Below are positions 1 to 10,700 of a stretch of 29,344 nt of DNA, piece by piece (position 1 is the first letter of the stretch; each line of letters opens with the position of its first letter). The stretch is from Phaeoceros laevis. Its lineage: Eukaryota > Anthocerotophyta > Anthocerotopsida > Notothyladales. The position numbers and the translations under genes are program-made. The notes beneath the pieces were generated by a model that was given only the letters and a program-made list of their open reading frames with translations, did no database searches and was not told the origin of the DNA. The stretch spans positions 17,221-46,564 of the forward strand of contig JBNGIQ010009305.1 of NCBI GenBank assembly GCA_049999765.1. The letters run 5' to 3'.

Positions 1-529
1 TATAGCGCTCTCCACCAATCAGCGCGACGTGCTATTTTCCTTTACCAATCAGCCCGACTTATCACCTTCTTTTCGTCAAGTTCATTCGAATGTCCGGGCT
101 CCGGTTCCGGGAAAAGAACCGGAGCCGGAACCGTCGACATGCGAAACCATTCTTAGGCCCAGTATGACAGAGTGGTCACTGGTCAGGTCAGTCGAAGCTG
201 GCCACAAGAGAGGCTTCCAAGGTGAGAAGATGACAATGACGATGACGGATGCAATCACGCAAACATTTTGGAGATACCGGGAGCGGGAGCTTCCCCGATG
301 ACCGATGAAAGGTACCCGTCCGTGTTTTGGCTGACAGCGGAGCCCTTGCGGTTAGGGAAGCTGCGGTTGGACCTTCCCCCGGTTAAAAAAAGCAAAGATT
401 GGCGGAGCCCGCCGCCCAGCCTCGTTTTCGTGTATGAACTACAAACTACAAACTATGAACTACAATCGGACGGGCGAGTTCTGAAGTTGCTGTGTACAGC
501 AATTTCCGGAGGAAGTGAGGTCTGAGGCG
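1..529. promoter_or_regulatory. Upstream region of the copper ATPase gene
   Basis: No convincing gene is seen here. The segment lies directly upstream of the copper ATPase start codon and presumably holds its promoter and 5' leader. Two near-identical 16-base stretches at about 12-27 and 44-59 each contain CCAAT followed by CAGC. A perfect 11-bp inverted repeat lies at 97-107 and 116-126 with an 8-base loop. A short repetitive stretch of ACTACAAACTA type lies at about 436-466. No TATA box is clear. The promoter role is inferred from position only. Confidence 0.4.
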
Positions 530-3500
530 ATGGCGAGCCATCTGATCGACATGGCCATACGGGCGGCTCCACGGAAATCGACTCAGCTTGACAGTCGGGC
601 TAGCTCGTCTCCCATTTTGGCGCTAGAGCCTGCTCCACACTATCCTTCCATGCCGAGATTTCCAGCATCCCCTCCGCACGCCGAGATTGAAGCTTCCGAT
701 GTGCGCAAAGTCACGTTCCAGGTGGCGGGCATGGAGTGTGCTGCCTGCGCTGGATCCATAGAGAAGGCCGTAAAGCGGTTACCGGGAATTGAGGACGCAG
801 CTGTTGCTCTTCTCCAAAGCCGTGCTCAAGTGATCTACCATCCAGCATTTGTTGAGGTGCGTGATTGTGTCAATCTTTCGCAGACTGGAAATGCACTCGA
901 CGTGGTCCCCGGATGTAACGAGCTGCATTGATGTGATCCAGGAGGGGGCAATTCGCGAGGCCATTGAGGATGCTGGCTTCGAAGCGACAGTCATGGAGGA
1001 GGCACTGGACCGAACTGGATTCACGGTCTGCCGCCTACGCATTCGCGCGATGACCTGCACCTCCTGTTCCACTGCCATCGAGGAAGCGCTGAGAAAGGCA
1101 GCTGGAGTGAAAATTGCTGCTGTTGCTCTTGCCTTGGAGGAAGCGGAGGTTCAGTACGATTCAAGACTCACTAACCCTAAGCAGTTGATGGAAGTTGTGG
1201 GGGATATCGGGTATGAGGCAGAACTTTTAAGTGCGGGAGAAGAGAGGAACAGGGTTCAGCTGAGACTGGAGGGTGCGAATTCTCAAGATGCTGTGAGGGT
1301 TGTTGCACAGGCGCTGGAAGCTCTGCAGGGAGTGAATTCGGTGGAAATAGATGACAACGGGGAGATTTTGGTCGTTGCCTACGACCCTGAGAAGACAGGG
1401 GCAAGAACGTTCATTGAAGCGGTAGAACAAACAGGTCCGGTGCCTTACAGCTACAAAGCAAGTCTGTTGAGCACAGCAGGACAGGGAGGTCTCGATCGGG
1501 GGAAAGAAATAAGGAAATATAGAACGGGTTTTTTGTGGAGTATTGTGTTCACAGTTCCGGTATTCCTTCTCTCGATGGTCTTCATGTACATTCCCGTTCT
1601 CGGACATGCTCTCGACACGAAGGTGGTCAACATGTTGACCGTGGGAGAAGTGCTGAGATGGATTTTGGCTACTCCAGTACAATTTGTGAGTGGATGGCGG
1701 TTTTACGTTGGGGCATATAAGGCACTTCGTCGCGGCTCTGCCAACATGGATGTCCTGATTGCCTTGGGTACAAATGCTGCTTATTTTTACTCTGTCTATG
1801 TGGTTCTTCGAGCAGCGACCTCTCCAGATTTCAAGGGCGGAGACTTTTTTGAGACCAGTGCTATGCTCATCTCCTTCATACTGCTTGGCAAGTACTTGGA
1901 AGTTCTTGCCAAGGGGAAGACATCAGAGGCCATTGCGAAACTGATGGATCTTGCTCCGAACACTGCAACCTTAGTCACCACAGATGGTAACGGCAATGTT
2001 GTTTCAGAGAGGGAGATCAGCTCCCAGCTCATACAGCGGAATGACATCATAAGAGTTGTGCCAGGCACAAAGGTTCCTACTGATGGCGTTGTACTGTCTG
2101 GGCACAGTCATGTAAATGAGAGCATGCTAACAGGAGAACCAAGGCCAGTGAGAAAAGTCGTTGGTGATCAGTTGATTGGTGGTACTATGAATGAGAATGG
2201 AGTCCTCTTGCTGAAGGCAACTCATGTTGGCTCAGAGACAGCTCTATCACAGATTGTGAAGCTGGTGGAGGCAGCACAAATGGCCAAGGCCCCAGTGCAG
2301 AAGTTTGCAGATCGGATCTCCAAATATTTTGTGCCTGTGGTAGGGTACTTCTTTCCTCACATCCTAAACTTCCCCGCATAGAAGGAGCTGCTGTTGTTTC
2401 AGCTGTGAAGAAAGCTGATTTTTCCTGCCGTTTCAAGTAACTCACCAGGGCTGTCTTGCAGGTGGTGCTGGCTGCAGCCTCTACATGGCTAGCTTGGTAC
2501 AGTGCTGGGAAGGCTGGATCTTACCCGAAGTCTTGGATCCCATCTTCCATGGACGAATTTGAGCTTGCTCTACAGTTTGGAATCTCAGTGCTAGTCATTG
2601 CCTGCCCTTGTGCTCTTGGATTGGCTACTCCCACTGCTGTCATGGTAGCCACTGGGAAAGGAGCTGTTCAAGGTGTTCTAATCAAAGGAGGAACTGCCCT
2701 GGAGGCTGCACATAAGGTTTATTGTCGCTCCCTCATCAGTTCACCAAGTCTTGTTACAACCGTACGCTCACTTCTTGAATGCATGCTTTATTTAACTCTT
2801 GGCTGTTTGTCCGAACAGGTGAAGTGCATTGTTTTCGACAAGACCGGGACGCTGACAGAGGGCAAACCATTTGTTGTGGGCACAAAAGTTTTCACAAACA
2901 TGAGAGTGCAAAAATTCTACGAAATAGTGGCTGCTGCAGAGGTAAAACTTTGATGCGCTTGAAATGTAAATCTCGCTCTCAACGCCTACATGGCACTTAT
3001 TAGTTCATTCGAGGAATCAGCTTACATTTGGATGATTGCAGGCAAACAGCGAGCATCCTCTTGCAAAAGCCGTGCAGGCTCATGCTAAGTCTCTGCTCCA
3101 GGAGTTGGGGCAAGATGCAACCTCCCCTCACGTGGCAACAGTTTTTCAAAATGTACCGGGGCAAGGAGTTCGGTGTTTGGTTGTAGACAAGGAGGTTCTT
3201 GTGGGGAACCGCAGGTTGATGGCTGAATCTGGCATTCAAGTCAATGCCAATGCTGATAGCTTCCTGCAAGATGCTGAGATGCTAGCAAGGACTGGAGTTT
3301 TGGTAGCAGTGGACAAGGAAGTTGTCGGAGCCATAGCCATATCAGATCCTGTCAAGCCCGAAGCCGCAGCCGTCGTAAGTATTCTCAAGTCCATGGGTGT
3401 GAAGTCCATTATGGTTACAGGAGATAATTGGGGGACTGCGAATGCCGTTGCTCGAGAGGTTGGGATAGCAGAAGTCATGGCGGAGGTGCAGCCTGCGGGC

Positions 3501-4049
3501 AAGGCAGAGAAAATAAAGGAATTACAGGTGGGAGACTAGCCCTTTGTTGTTAGTGTTTGTTTCATCGGTAGCCATGCTGTTCGTCTGATTATTGCGCTTC
3601 TAATGTTGTGAACCCAACAGTCTGCAGGCCTGAGGGTGGCCATGGTTGGCGATGGAATTAACGATTCCCCGGCACTAGTCAGTGCCGAGGTCGGCATGGC
3701 AATTGGCGCAGGCACAGATATTGCAATCGAGGCAGCTGATATCGTGCTCATGCGTAGTAATCTAGAAGATGTCATCACTGCTGTCGACCTGTCAAGGAAG
3801 GCGTTTAGGCGTATCAGGCTCAACTATATTTGGGCATTGGGTTACAATGTTCTTGGTATCCCTTTGGCTGCTGGAGTCTTATTCCCTTTTACAGGCTTTC
3901 GTCTTCCTCCTTGGGTTGCGGGTGCTGCAATGGCCGCTTCATCTGTAAGTGTGGTGTGCTCCTCCCTCCTACTGCGGTACTACCGTAGGCCAAAGAAGCT
4001 GGAGACAACTACCGTCATGAGAACTTTCCCCTCACCTTCAGTGTACTAA
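530..4049 (+). CDS. HMA7: P1B-type copper-transporting ATPase (RAN1/HMA7-like), six exons
   Basis: Exons: 530-856, 942-2339, 2462-2716, 2819-2941, 3042-3527, 3621-4049, giving 1005 aa, close to the usual length of plant RAN1. All introns are GT-AG, phase 0, 85-122 bp. The family pumps Cu(I) with ATP into the endomembrane lumen, for example to load ethylene receptors. Seen in the sequence: an N-terminal metal-binding HMA domain with GMECAAC (Cys70/Cys73), a second HMA with MTCTSC (148/151), and a third HMA-like fold without CxxC, as in RAN1. Then membrane helices ([16 protein letters not shown]), the actuator TGEP (506), the ion-binding CPC (623-625), the phosphorylation site DKTGT (D667), SEHP (706-707), TGDN and GDGIND (873-878). 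The ATG at 530 is chosen as the first in frame; a GTG lies upstream at 515. All catalytic motifs are intact, so the gene looks functional. Confidence 0.95.
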
Positions 4050-4780
4050 TAATTTGGGTCATGGCTTGCTGACCAATGGTGTACAATAGTAGAGTTCGCT
4101 AGTCATTAGTGTCAAATTCTTTGCCTCGTCAATGCAGTATGTATATTGATTCGCGTTGGTGAGAAGCATCCTAGAACTGAAGATGGTGAATAAAGGCAAC
4201 GCCTGGTCGTAGAGCTATTTGTTGTGCCACATAGGATATTGTGGCTGTGAAGGTATGCTTTGTGTGTCTATCTGTCACACGGCCATGTATGCAGCATTGT
4301 TGTGGCAAATGCCATCTTCTGTCCAATGTGTTAGCCCAGTTTGTTAATTCGATGATGAAGAACAATAGGAGATGCAGCCCGATCCCGCACCTAAACTAAA
4401 AGAAGAAGAAGAGTCTTTACTACGTGCTTGATGGGTCCTAAAGGTCCACACTGTCGCACATTCTCACGCAATCTGGGCTTCCAGACGGAATCAAATTCCT
4501 GGTAACCTGAGGCACCGATGTCATAAATTACTCATTCAAGCTTTCTTTCTCAGCTGTCTGTGATGAGACGCACTTCTTCTCCAGAGGTAGCTCGGATAAC
4601 CTATGCACTCTTGGGAATACCACTCCGGGCATGCCAAATGGCTTGAGTCTTTGATGTAGAACCCCAGATGGCAAGGTAGGACGCATCTTCAGTTACCTTC
4701 AGTAAGTCGTCATCATCTGTTGCACGCGTTAGAAGTGATCCAATGATGGCCTGCTCGCTGCGGGAGTAGGCCATATTTTG
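4050..4780. other. Intergenic region between copper ATPase and PDF-PPR gene
   Basis: This 731-bp stretch holds the 3' end of the copper ATPase transcript and the upstream region of the PPR gene. Short open frames on both strands show no recognisable protein. An AAGAAGAAGAAGAG purine run lies at about 4400. No RNA gene or repeat was recognised. Confidence 0.4.
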
Positions 4781-7543
4781 ATGGCTGCTAGCTCGCTGCA
4801 GCCAGCAGGTTCTGCGCTCCTGCTCATCCATCCTGTGCCAGTCTCGGACTATGGGGTTAGGGTCGATGGTTCTCCTTCAGGGATAGCACGTCAGGAGCTC
4901 TTGTGGCGAGAGTTGTTTTTGGATCCTCCACTGTGGTGGGATTCCAGGAAACAAAAGGAGGCCTTCAACTCTCCTGAATTTAGGCACACTGAGTCGAAGG
5001 CGGTCCTAAGGGTAAACACTCTCGACAAGCCTGCTTGGGTGGACGCACAGCTGGGTGCTTTGGATAAGCAGGCAACCTCGACATTCGATTCGAACTTGCT
5101 GATCAAGGCAAAGCACGTAACAGCTGAGACGGTGACCGAGCTGTGCGATAAGGGGCAGGTCAAGCAAGCTGTAGACACCTTGAGCATCCTAGTGCAGACA
5201 GACTTCCGTGTTTCCTCTTCTCTCTTTTACAGTGTGCTCAAGCGATGTATGGCACAGAAGGATCTGGTGCAGGGACAACGTGTTCATGGTCTCGTTATCC
5301 AAGCTGGGTACGAGTCAAATACATTCTTGGGCAACCACGTCCTACGCATGTATGCTTCTCAAGGCAGGTTGCAACAAGCAACAGACGTTTTCACCAGGGT
5401 AGCCGAACCAGATGCCTTCATGTGGTCTTCCATGATATCAGCACATGCAAAACATGGGGAAGCCAAGCAGGCCATACAACTGTATCATCAGATGCGCTGC
5501 TCAAGTGTGGCGCCTGACTGTCATGTTTTTGTGGCAGCCCTGCAAGCTTGTGCACAGGCAGCGGACTTGGAGTCTGGCAAAAAAGTGCATACTGATGTAT
5601 TGGAGAGTAGCGTTCAGCCCAACTTGTTTGTCTGGACCTGCGTGGTTGACATGTATGCCAAATGCGGCAGGTTAGAAGATGCTCGTAGAGTGTTTGACAG
5701 TTTAACCACGAGAGACGTGGTGACATGGACTACCATGATAGATGGATATGCTGAACATGAACAGGGTCAAGAAGCCCTTGTGCTCTACGAAAAGATGGAG
5801 CGGCAAGGCATAATTCTAGCAAATGGTGTTACATTTTGTTGCTTACTAAAGGCATGCGCAAGGGTCGGAGCTTTGCAGCAAGGTAAGCTGCTCCACTCAC
5901 AAATTTTAAAAAGAGGCCTGGAGTCGGACATTTTTGTGGGCAACGGCCTGATCAACATGTATGCCAAATGTGGCCGGTTGGAAGAAGCACGAAAGGTGTT
6001 CGACAGTTTGCCCACCAGGGATGTGGTGACATGGAATGCCATGATAGGTGGATATGCTGAGCATGAGCAGAGTCAAGAAGCCCTTTCTCTTTATGAGAAC
6101 ATGGAGCAGCAGGGCATGATTGTAGCTGACCTTGTTACGTATTCTTGCCTCCTGAAGGCATGCGCAGGGGCCGGAGCTTTGGAAAAGGGAAAGCAGCTGC
6201 ACTCACAGATTCGTGAAAGAGGGCTAGAGCCTGACATAACTGTGGGCAATTGCCTTGTGAGTTTGTATGCCAAATGTGAGAGGTTGGAAGATGCTCGCAC
6301 GGTGTTCGACAGTCTGCCCAATAGAGACGTAGTGACATGGAATACCATGATAGCAGGATATGCTGAGCATAACCACGGTCAAGAGGGCATGTCTCTGTAT
6401 AAAAAGATGGAGCAGGAAGGCATGGTTGTAGCTGACCCTATTACATTTGCTTGCCTGCTGAAGGCCTGTGCAGGAGTCGGAGCTCTAGCTCAAGGAAAGC
6501 AGCTTCATTCACAGATTGTAGAAAGAGGACTGGGGTCTGACATCTTTGTGGGCAACTGCCTTGTACATATGTATGCAGAATGTGGCAGGTTAGAAGATGC
6601 CCGCAGGGTTTTTGACGGTTTGCCTGCTAAGGATGTAGTCACGTGGAACACAATGATAAGTGGTTTTGGACGAAGTAGTGAAGCCCACAAGGCGATAGAG
6701 TGTTTTAAGGAGATGACGCGGGATGACGTCCAGCCCAATGCGACCACTTTCACGTGCCTTCTCGCAGCATGCAGTCAGGAGGGCCTTGTAAAGGAGGGTC
6801 GGCAGTTTTTCAAGGGCATGGAGGCAGAATGGGGCATCATGCCTACCACTGACCTTTTCACTTGCATGGTTGATCTTCTTGGACGCGCAGGCTGTTTAGA
6901 TGAGGCAGAGAGAATGTTATTGTCTGCTGGGAGTAACGATGTCGGATTCATGTCCTTGCTGACTGCCTGCAGAAGCCATGGGGACATCGAGCGAGGAGTG
7001 CGGTGTTTCGATACTCTGATAAAATCAGACTCTCAAAATGCAGCTGCATTCGTGCTCATGGGAAATATTTATGCAGATGCTGGCAGATGGTCGGATGTAG
7101 AAAGGATTGAAAGGCTGAGGAAGGTGGCAGGAGCTGGCAAGAAACCTGCAGTGGCAGGCATTGAGGTAGACAGGCATGTACATACATTTGTTGTGGGTGA
7201 AGAAAAGGGAGACATTTCGTCGAAGGTAAAGAGTATGAATGTTCGGTTGAAGGAGGATGGAAGCCATTTACCACATACAGAGTTGGTGCTGAAGCGGGTG
7301 TCTGAGAAGGAGAAGGAAGATGGTCTTTGTGGACATGCGGAGAAACTAGCTTTGGCGTATGGCCTACTGAACACTCCGGATGGGTCACCTCTCCTGGTCA
7401 CGAAGACTCTCCGCATGTGCGGCGACTGCCACAGATCAACTGAGATCATGTCAAGGATTGAACAACGGGAGATTGTCGTAAGGGATGCACACCGTGTGCA
7501 CCGGTTTGTCCATGGGTCTTGTCGATGTGCCGGCAGGCCTTGA
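4781..7543 (+). CDS. PDF-motif + PLS-PPR + DYW:KP-like RNA-editing factor
   Basis: Intronless, 920 aa, from the ATG at 4781 (a TTG just upstream is not used). PLS-class PPR proteins bind organelle RNA one base per motif, and DYW domains act as the editing deaminase. Order: probable transit peptide (1-35); an OSB-type PDF motif (41-95: LLWRELFLDPPLWWDSR, then SPEFRH with PEF for PDF, then KPAWVDAQL); PPR motifs 146-720 in L-S-P order (17 motifs); E1/E2 (721-788); an altered PG box with KKP (788-790); then the DYW domain. The zinc and catalytic residues HAE (852-854), CGDC (880-883) and CRC (914-916) are present, so the deaminase fold looks intact. The end is GRP, not DYW. From memory, KP and GRP mark the DYW:KP group, the candidate U-to-C editors. 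Three modules (residues 313-618) repeat every 102 aa. Chloroplast or mitochondrial location is inferred. It converges with NOC1 at 181 bp. Confidence 0.92.
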   Translation: MAASSLQPAGSALLLIHPVPVSDYGVRVDGSPSGIARQELLWRELFLDPPLWWDSRKQKEAFNSPEFRHTESKAVLRVNTLDKPAWVDAQLGALDKQATSTFDSNLLIKAKHVTAETVTELCDKGQVKQAVDTLSILVQTDFRVSSSLFYSVLKRCMAQKDLVQGQRVHGLVIQAGYESNTFLGNHVLRMYASQGRLQQATDVFTRVAEPDAFMWSSMISAHAKHGEAKQAIQLYHQMRCSSVAPDCHVFVAALQACAQAADLESGKKVHTDVLESSVQPNLFVWTCVVDMYAKCGRLEDARRVFDSLTTRDVVTWTTMIDGYAEHEQGQEALVLYEKMERQGIILANGVTFCCLLKACARVGALQQGKLLHSQILKRGLESDIFVGNGLINMYAKCGRLEEARKVFDSLPTRDVVTWNAMIGGYAEHEQSQEALSLYENMEQQGMIVADLVTYSCLLKACAGAGALEKGKQLHSQIRERGLEPDITVGNCLVSLYAKCERLEDARTVFDSLPNRDVVTWNTMIAGYAEHNHGQEGMSLYKKMEQEGMVVADPITFACLLKACAGVGALAQGKQLHSQIVERGLGSDIFVGNCLVHMYAECGRLEDARRVFDGLPAKDVVTWNTMISGFGRSSEAHKAIECFKEMTRDDVQPNATTFTCLLAACSQEGLVKEGRQFFKGMEAEWGIMPTTDLFTCMVDLLGRAGCLDEAERMLLSAGSNDVGFMSLLTACRSHGDIERGVRCFDTLIKSDSQNAAAFVLMGNIYADAGRWSDVERIERLRKVAGAGKKPAVAGIEVDRHVHTFVVGEEKGDISSKVKSMNVRLKEDGSHLPHTELVLKRVSEKEKEDGLCGHAEKLALAYGLLNTPDGSPLLVTKTLRMCGDCHRSTEIMSRIEQREIVVRDAHRVHRFVHGSCRCAGRP
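5717..6634 (+). repeat. Three tandem 306-bp PPR modules inside the PDF-PPR gene
   Basis: Each 306-bp unit (102 aa) encodes one P-L-S triad starting at VVTW: 5717-6022, 6023-6328 and 6329-6634. The units keep exact length and high similarity, for example GYAEHEQ / GYAEHEQ / GYAEHNH followed by LLKACA. A fourth unit starts at 6635 and diverges into the P2-L2-S2 end. This indicates growth of the array by in-frame tandem duplication. Confidence 0.85.
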
Positions 7544-7724
7544 GGATAGGTAACACCTACCTTTTGCCAGCTACAGGAACATTGAAACGCAAATACCATG
7601 CCACCGCTGTTTTGAGCACTGGAATAGCGTGCTCAGAACGTGATGTACTTGCAATTTTTCAAGAACCTAGCAAATACACTTCTAATCTCATCCACTGCAA
7701 GACCATGAGCTCCCCATCCCGGGA

Positions 7725-10700
7725 TCAACCCTTCGCACTTTGTCTCTTTGCACGCCTCTTTTTTACTGGCTTCTGCTCCTGCTCAGGCGCCTCATCGACA
7801 AGCAGGACATCATGGGAACTAGTAACATCTTGCTCCAGATTTTCGAACGAGCCCTCACTAGAAGCGGAGTTTTCCTCACTTGATTCCGCAGCAGACTCTC
7901 TGCCCACTCTGGCGTCACGACCATCATCTCTGGCAACAGCTGCTTCCAAGTTATCATAATCGTAGTAACCATCACTGCTTGCATCCTCACCCTCAGCCGA
8001 GAACACATCGGCACTGTCCTCATCGCCCTCATCCAAATCGAGCAGGGTATCCACTTCGTCGTTATCACTTTCATCCGCTCCTGAAGCCTCATCATCACTT
8101 CCAAGCATCACGGTATCATCATCTTCGATTCGTTTCTTTTGCTTCTTCTTTGATCGATTTGTTGATGCAGCTTTGGCCAGGTAGAACTTGTGGAAGACCA
8201 CATCCTCAGGGGCCACATCCGCTTGTGCGATAGACAAAAACTGCTCGCCAACCGGAAGAGATGAACTGGACTCCACCTGCAACACGAGGACAATCGAAGA
8301 CGGATTACCATGCATTGGAATCCACACCGAGGACGCCAAATCTTCTAGTCCAAGGGAGGGCCCGAAGTACTCACCGTCCTAGTTGGGAATGAAAGAGAGG
8401 ATCCATGCCATGTGCCACTTTCCTTACTCTTGCGGACTTTGGGTTTCTTCTCTGCAAATCGATCAAGAAAAACACCCAGAGCAAAATCCCGTAAGGGATC
8501 CCCAGAGTACACCACGTTTGCACCCGCAAGAAGAGTCTTGGCCATGGCGGCAACTGATGGGTGCACATGAACGGAAAGGGCTGAAAGCTCCCACCAACAG
8601 GCTAGATCCGCATTGCTGCAAACACCGCCAGCTTCGTTATAGGACACCATACCGTTGAAGTTTTGTACGACAGAGACCATGGGCTGAACTTACAAACGAA
8701 CTTTCAAATTGGCTTGAGACTTACCAATAAGCAGGTTCCCGGGATCTCGGATTGTAAGACGGGGCCTCCAGTTTCGGCTCGCCCTTCCGTCCATTGCCGG
8801 ATTCCTTGTCCCTACGCATTGCTTGGGACTTCAAGGGGGACATCCTTTCGTGCTTTTCGAACTTCTGACTTCCAATTTTCGACTGTTTCCTCACACCATC
8901 AGAATCATCCTCTGTGCTGTAACCGTCTTCATCAGAGTCATCGTAGTTTGTAAGCTTCATCTCTTCCGCATCAGATCCACTCCCGTCATTCTCATCACGT
9001 GGAAGTACCACATCCTCAGCTGATTGGACAGCGCCCTTGTTTTCAGAATCTTCGAAACGTCCAAGACTGGACATGCCAGCACAATCTTCTGAACCGTCCA
9101 CTACATCAACAAAATGTTCGTCCTCTTCATCGTTGCTCTCTGGTTGAAGAATTGCGTCCCTTGTGAAAGGCAGATTGCGTGTCAGTCAGGACTTTTTCCA
9201 GAATCCTAACCTCTTGCACTTCCAAACGTAAAAGTTCCAACTCACCAAAGACTGGGTCTTGCTTTCAGAACGTCAGACACGATCAGCAAGGCCCCACAAG
9301 CATACTGAGGAGGCTGCTGCATTGTAACCTGCATATGCACAAGTAGATCAGCAGGCCAGAAGACTGGAACTTATCCCAGAGTACATACAACTAGCAAATT
9401 CACCTGCATTAATCGCTTGACAAATGCAGCAACTCTTTTTGAGTTGATGTCAGCTTTGATGGCCTTGAAGAGAAGACCTATAAACATCTCAACCTGCACA
9501 GCCAGTCAAACGTGGATATCTTGGATAGTACAGCCACTCAAACGAGTATATCTCGCACAGTGCAATCATGACAGGACCTAGTTTCCATCAAAATCAAACA
9601 TTCGCGAACAATAAGAAAATCCCATCATGCGAAGGCCACTAACCTTCGAAGACTTAAAAAGACCATGGCTCTGAAGAACGTCATAAAGGGCACGATAAAA
9701 ACGGTCACTCATAACCAGATTTTTCGACAAAAGTTGGTGCAGGAGTATGAGAGCTTGCACTCCAACATTAAGGTTTTCAGAGTGCACCTGTGTCAGAACA
9801 AGAGAAATGAAATGCAACACAAACAGATTAAATACACCAGGAATGCCCACAACCTGAGCTCAAGTAAAGCATCAGATCTTCGAGGTTACCAGCCGAAATA
9901 ACAGAGGACTATGTGATTGGACAACCACATCAACTTCGTCCGCAGCAACAAATGGGAAAGCTCTGTTGATCCCCTGCGTGCAAGCAGACAACAAACACTT
10001 CTTTGGATCTTTACAGACAATTGGAGGTAACAAGAGAATCAAGTGTGGACATTAAACATGAAATTTCAAGCACACATGTGGTTCAAAATTGGTCAATCTG
10101 AAACTCTCAGCCAGCAGAGCAGATATAACCGTTCACCATGTACCGTGAGTAGAGATGATAGAAGTCGAGAATCTATCTCAGTTGGAGTGCCCTGGTGAGC
10201 AGCCCCTTCTTTCGCCCTTCCCGAGTTTTTGTCTTTCTTGGTGTTCCTAGATTTTGGTTTCTTTACTTTGTTCATATGGGCTGTAGGTTTGGTGTCCTCG
10301 CTTGTCAATATCTGCAACATGTGCCACTCAACCCATTGAACAATACAACATTTTTTGGAAAAAACCTTCAAAACCCCATCATGAACAAACAAAGTACTTT
10401 CCCTATCAACTGAGTGAGGTACACACCCTAAAGAGCGCAAAATACAGATCAATAAGTCGTTTGGCAAGCTTTGGCCCATCTCCCTTGCTGCTGAAAACAA
10501 GTTGATTCAGAAACACCGTCTGTTTACATGTCACACGGAGTTAGACTAGACAACCACGACACTACACCAGGTGCGGGGTGAAGAAAGTGTACCGCATAAT
10601 ATCTGGCACGCAGACCAACATGAGGTCGAAAAACAAAAGAGTCGACCTCTTCAACCACCACGGCCTGATAGAAACCAACCAAGATGATTGTGGTTGTACA

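Noticed and set aside
1227-1682. Minus-strand open frames opposite the copper ATPase
   Set aside because: They are antisense shadows of the conserved ATPase exon without recognisable content.
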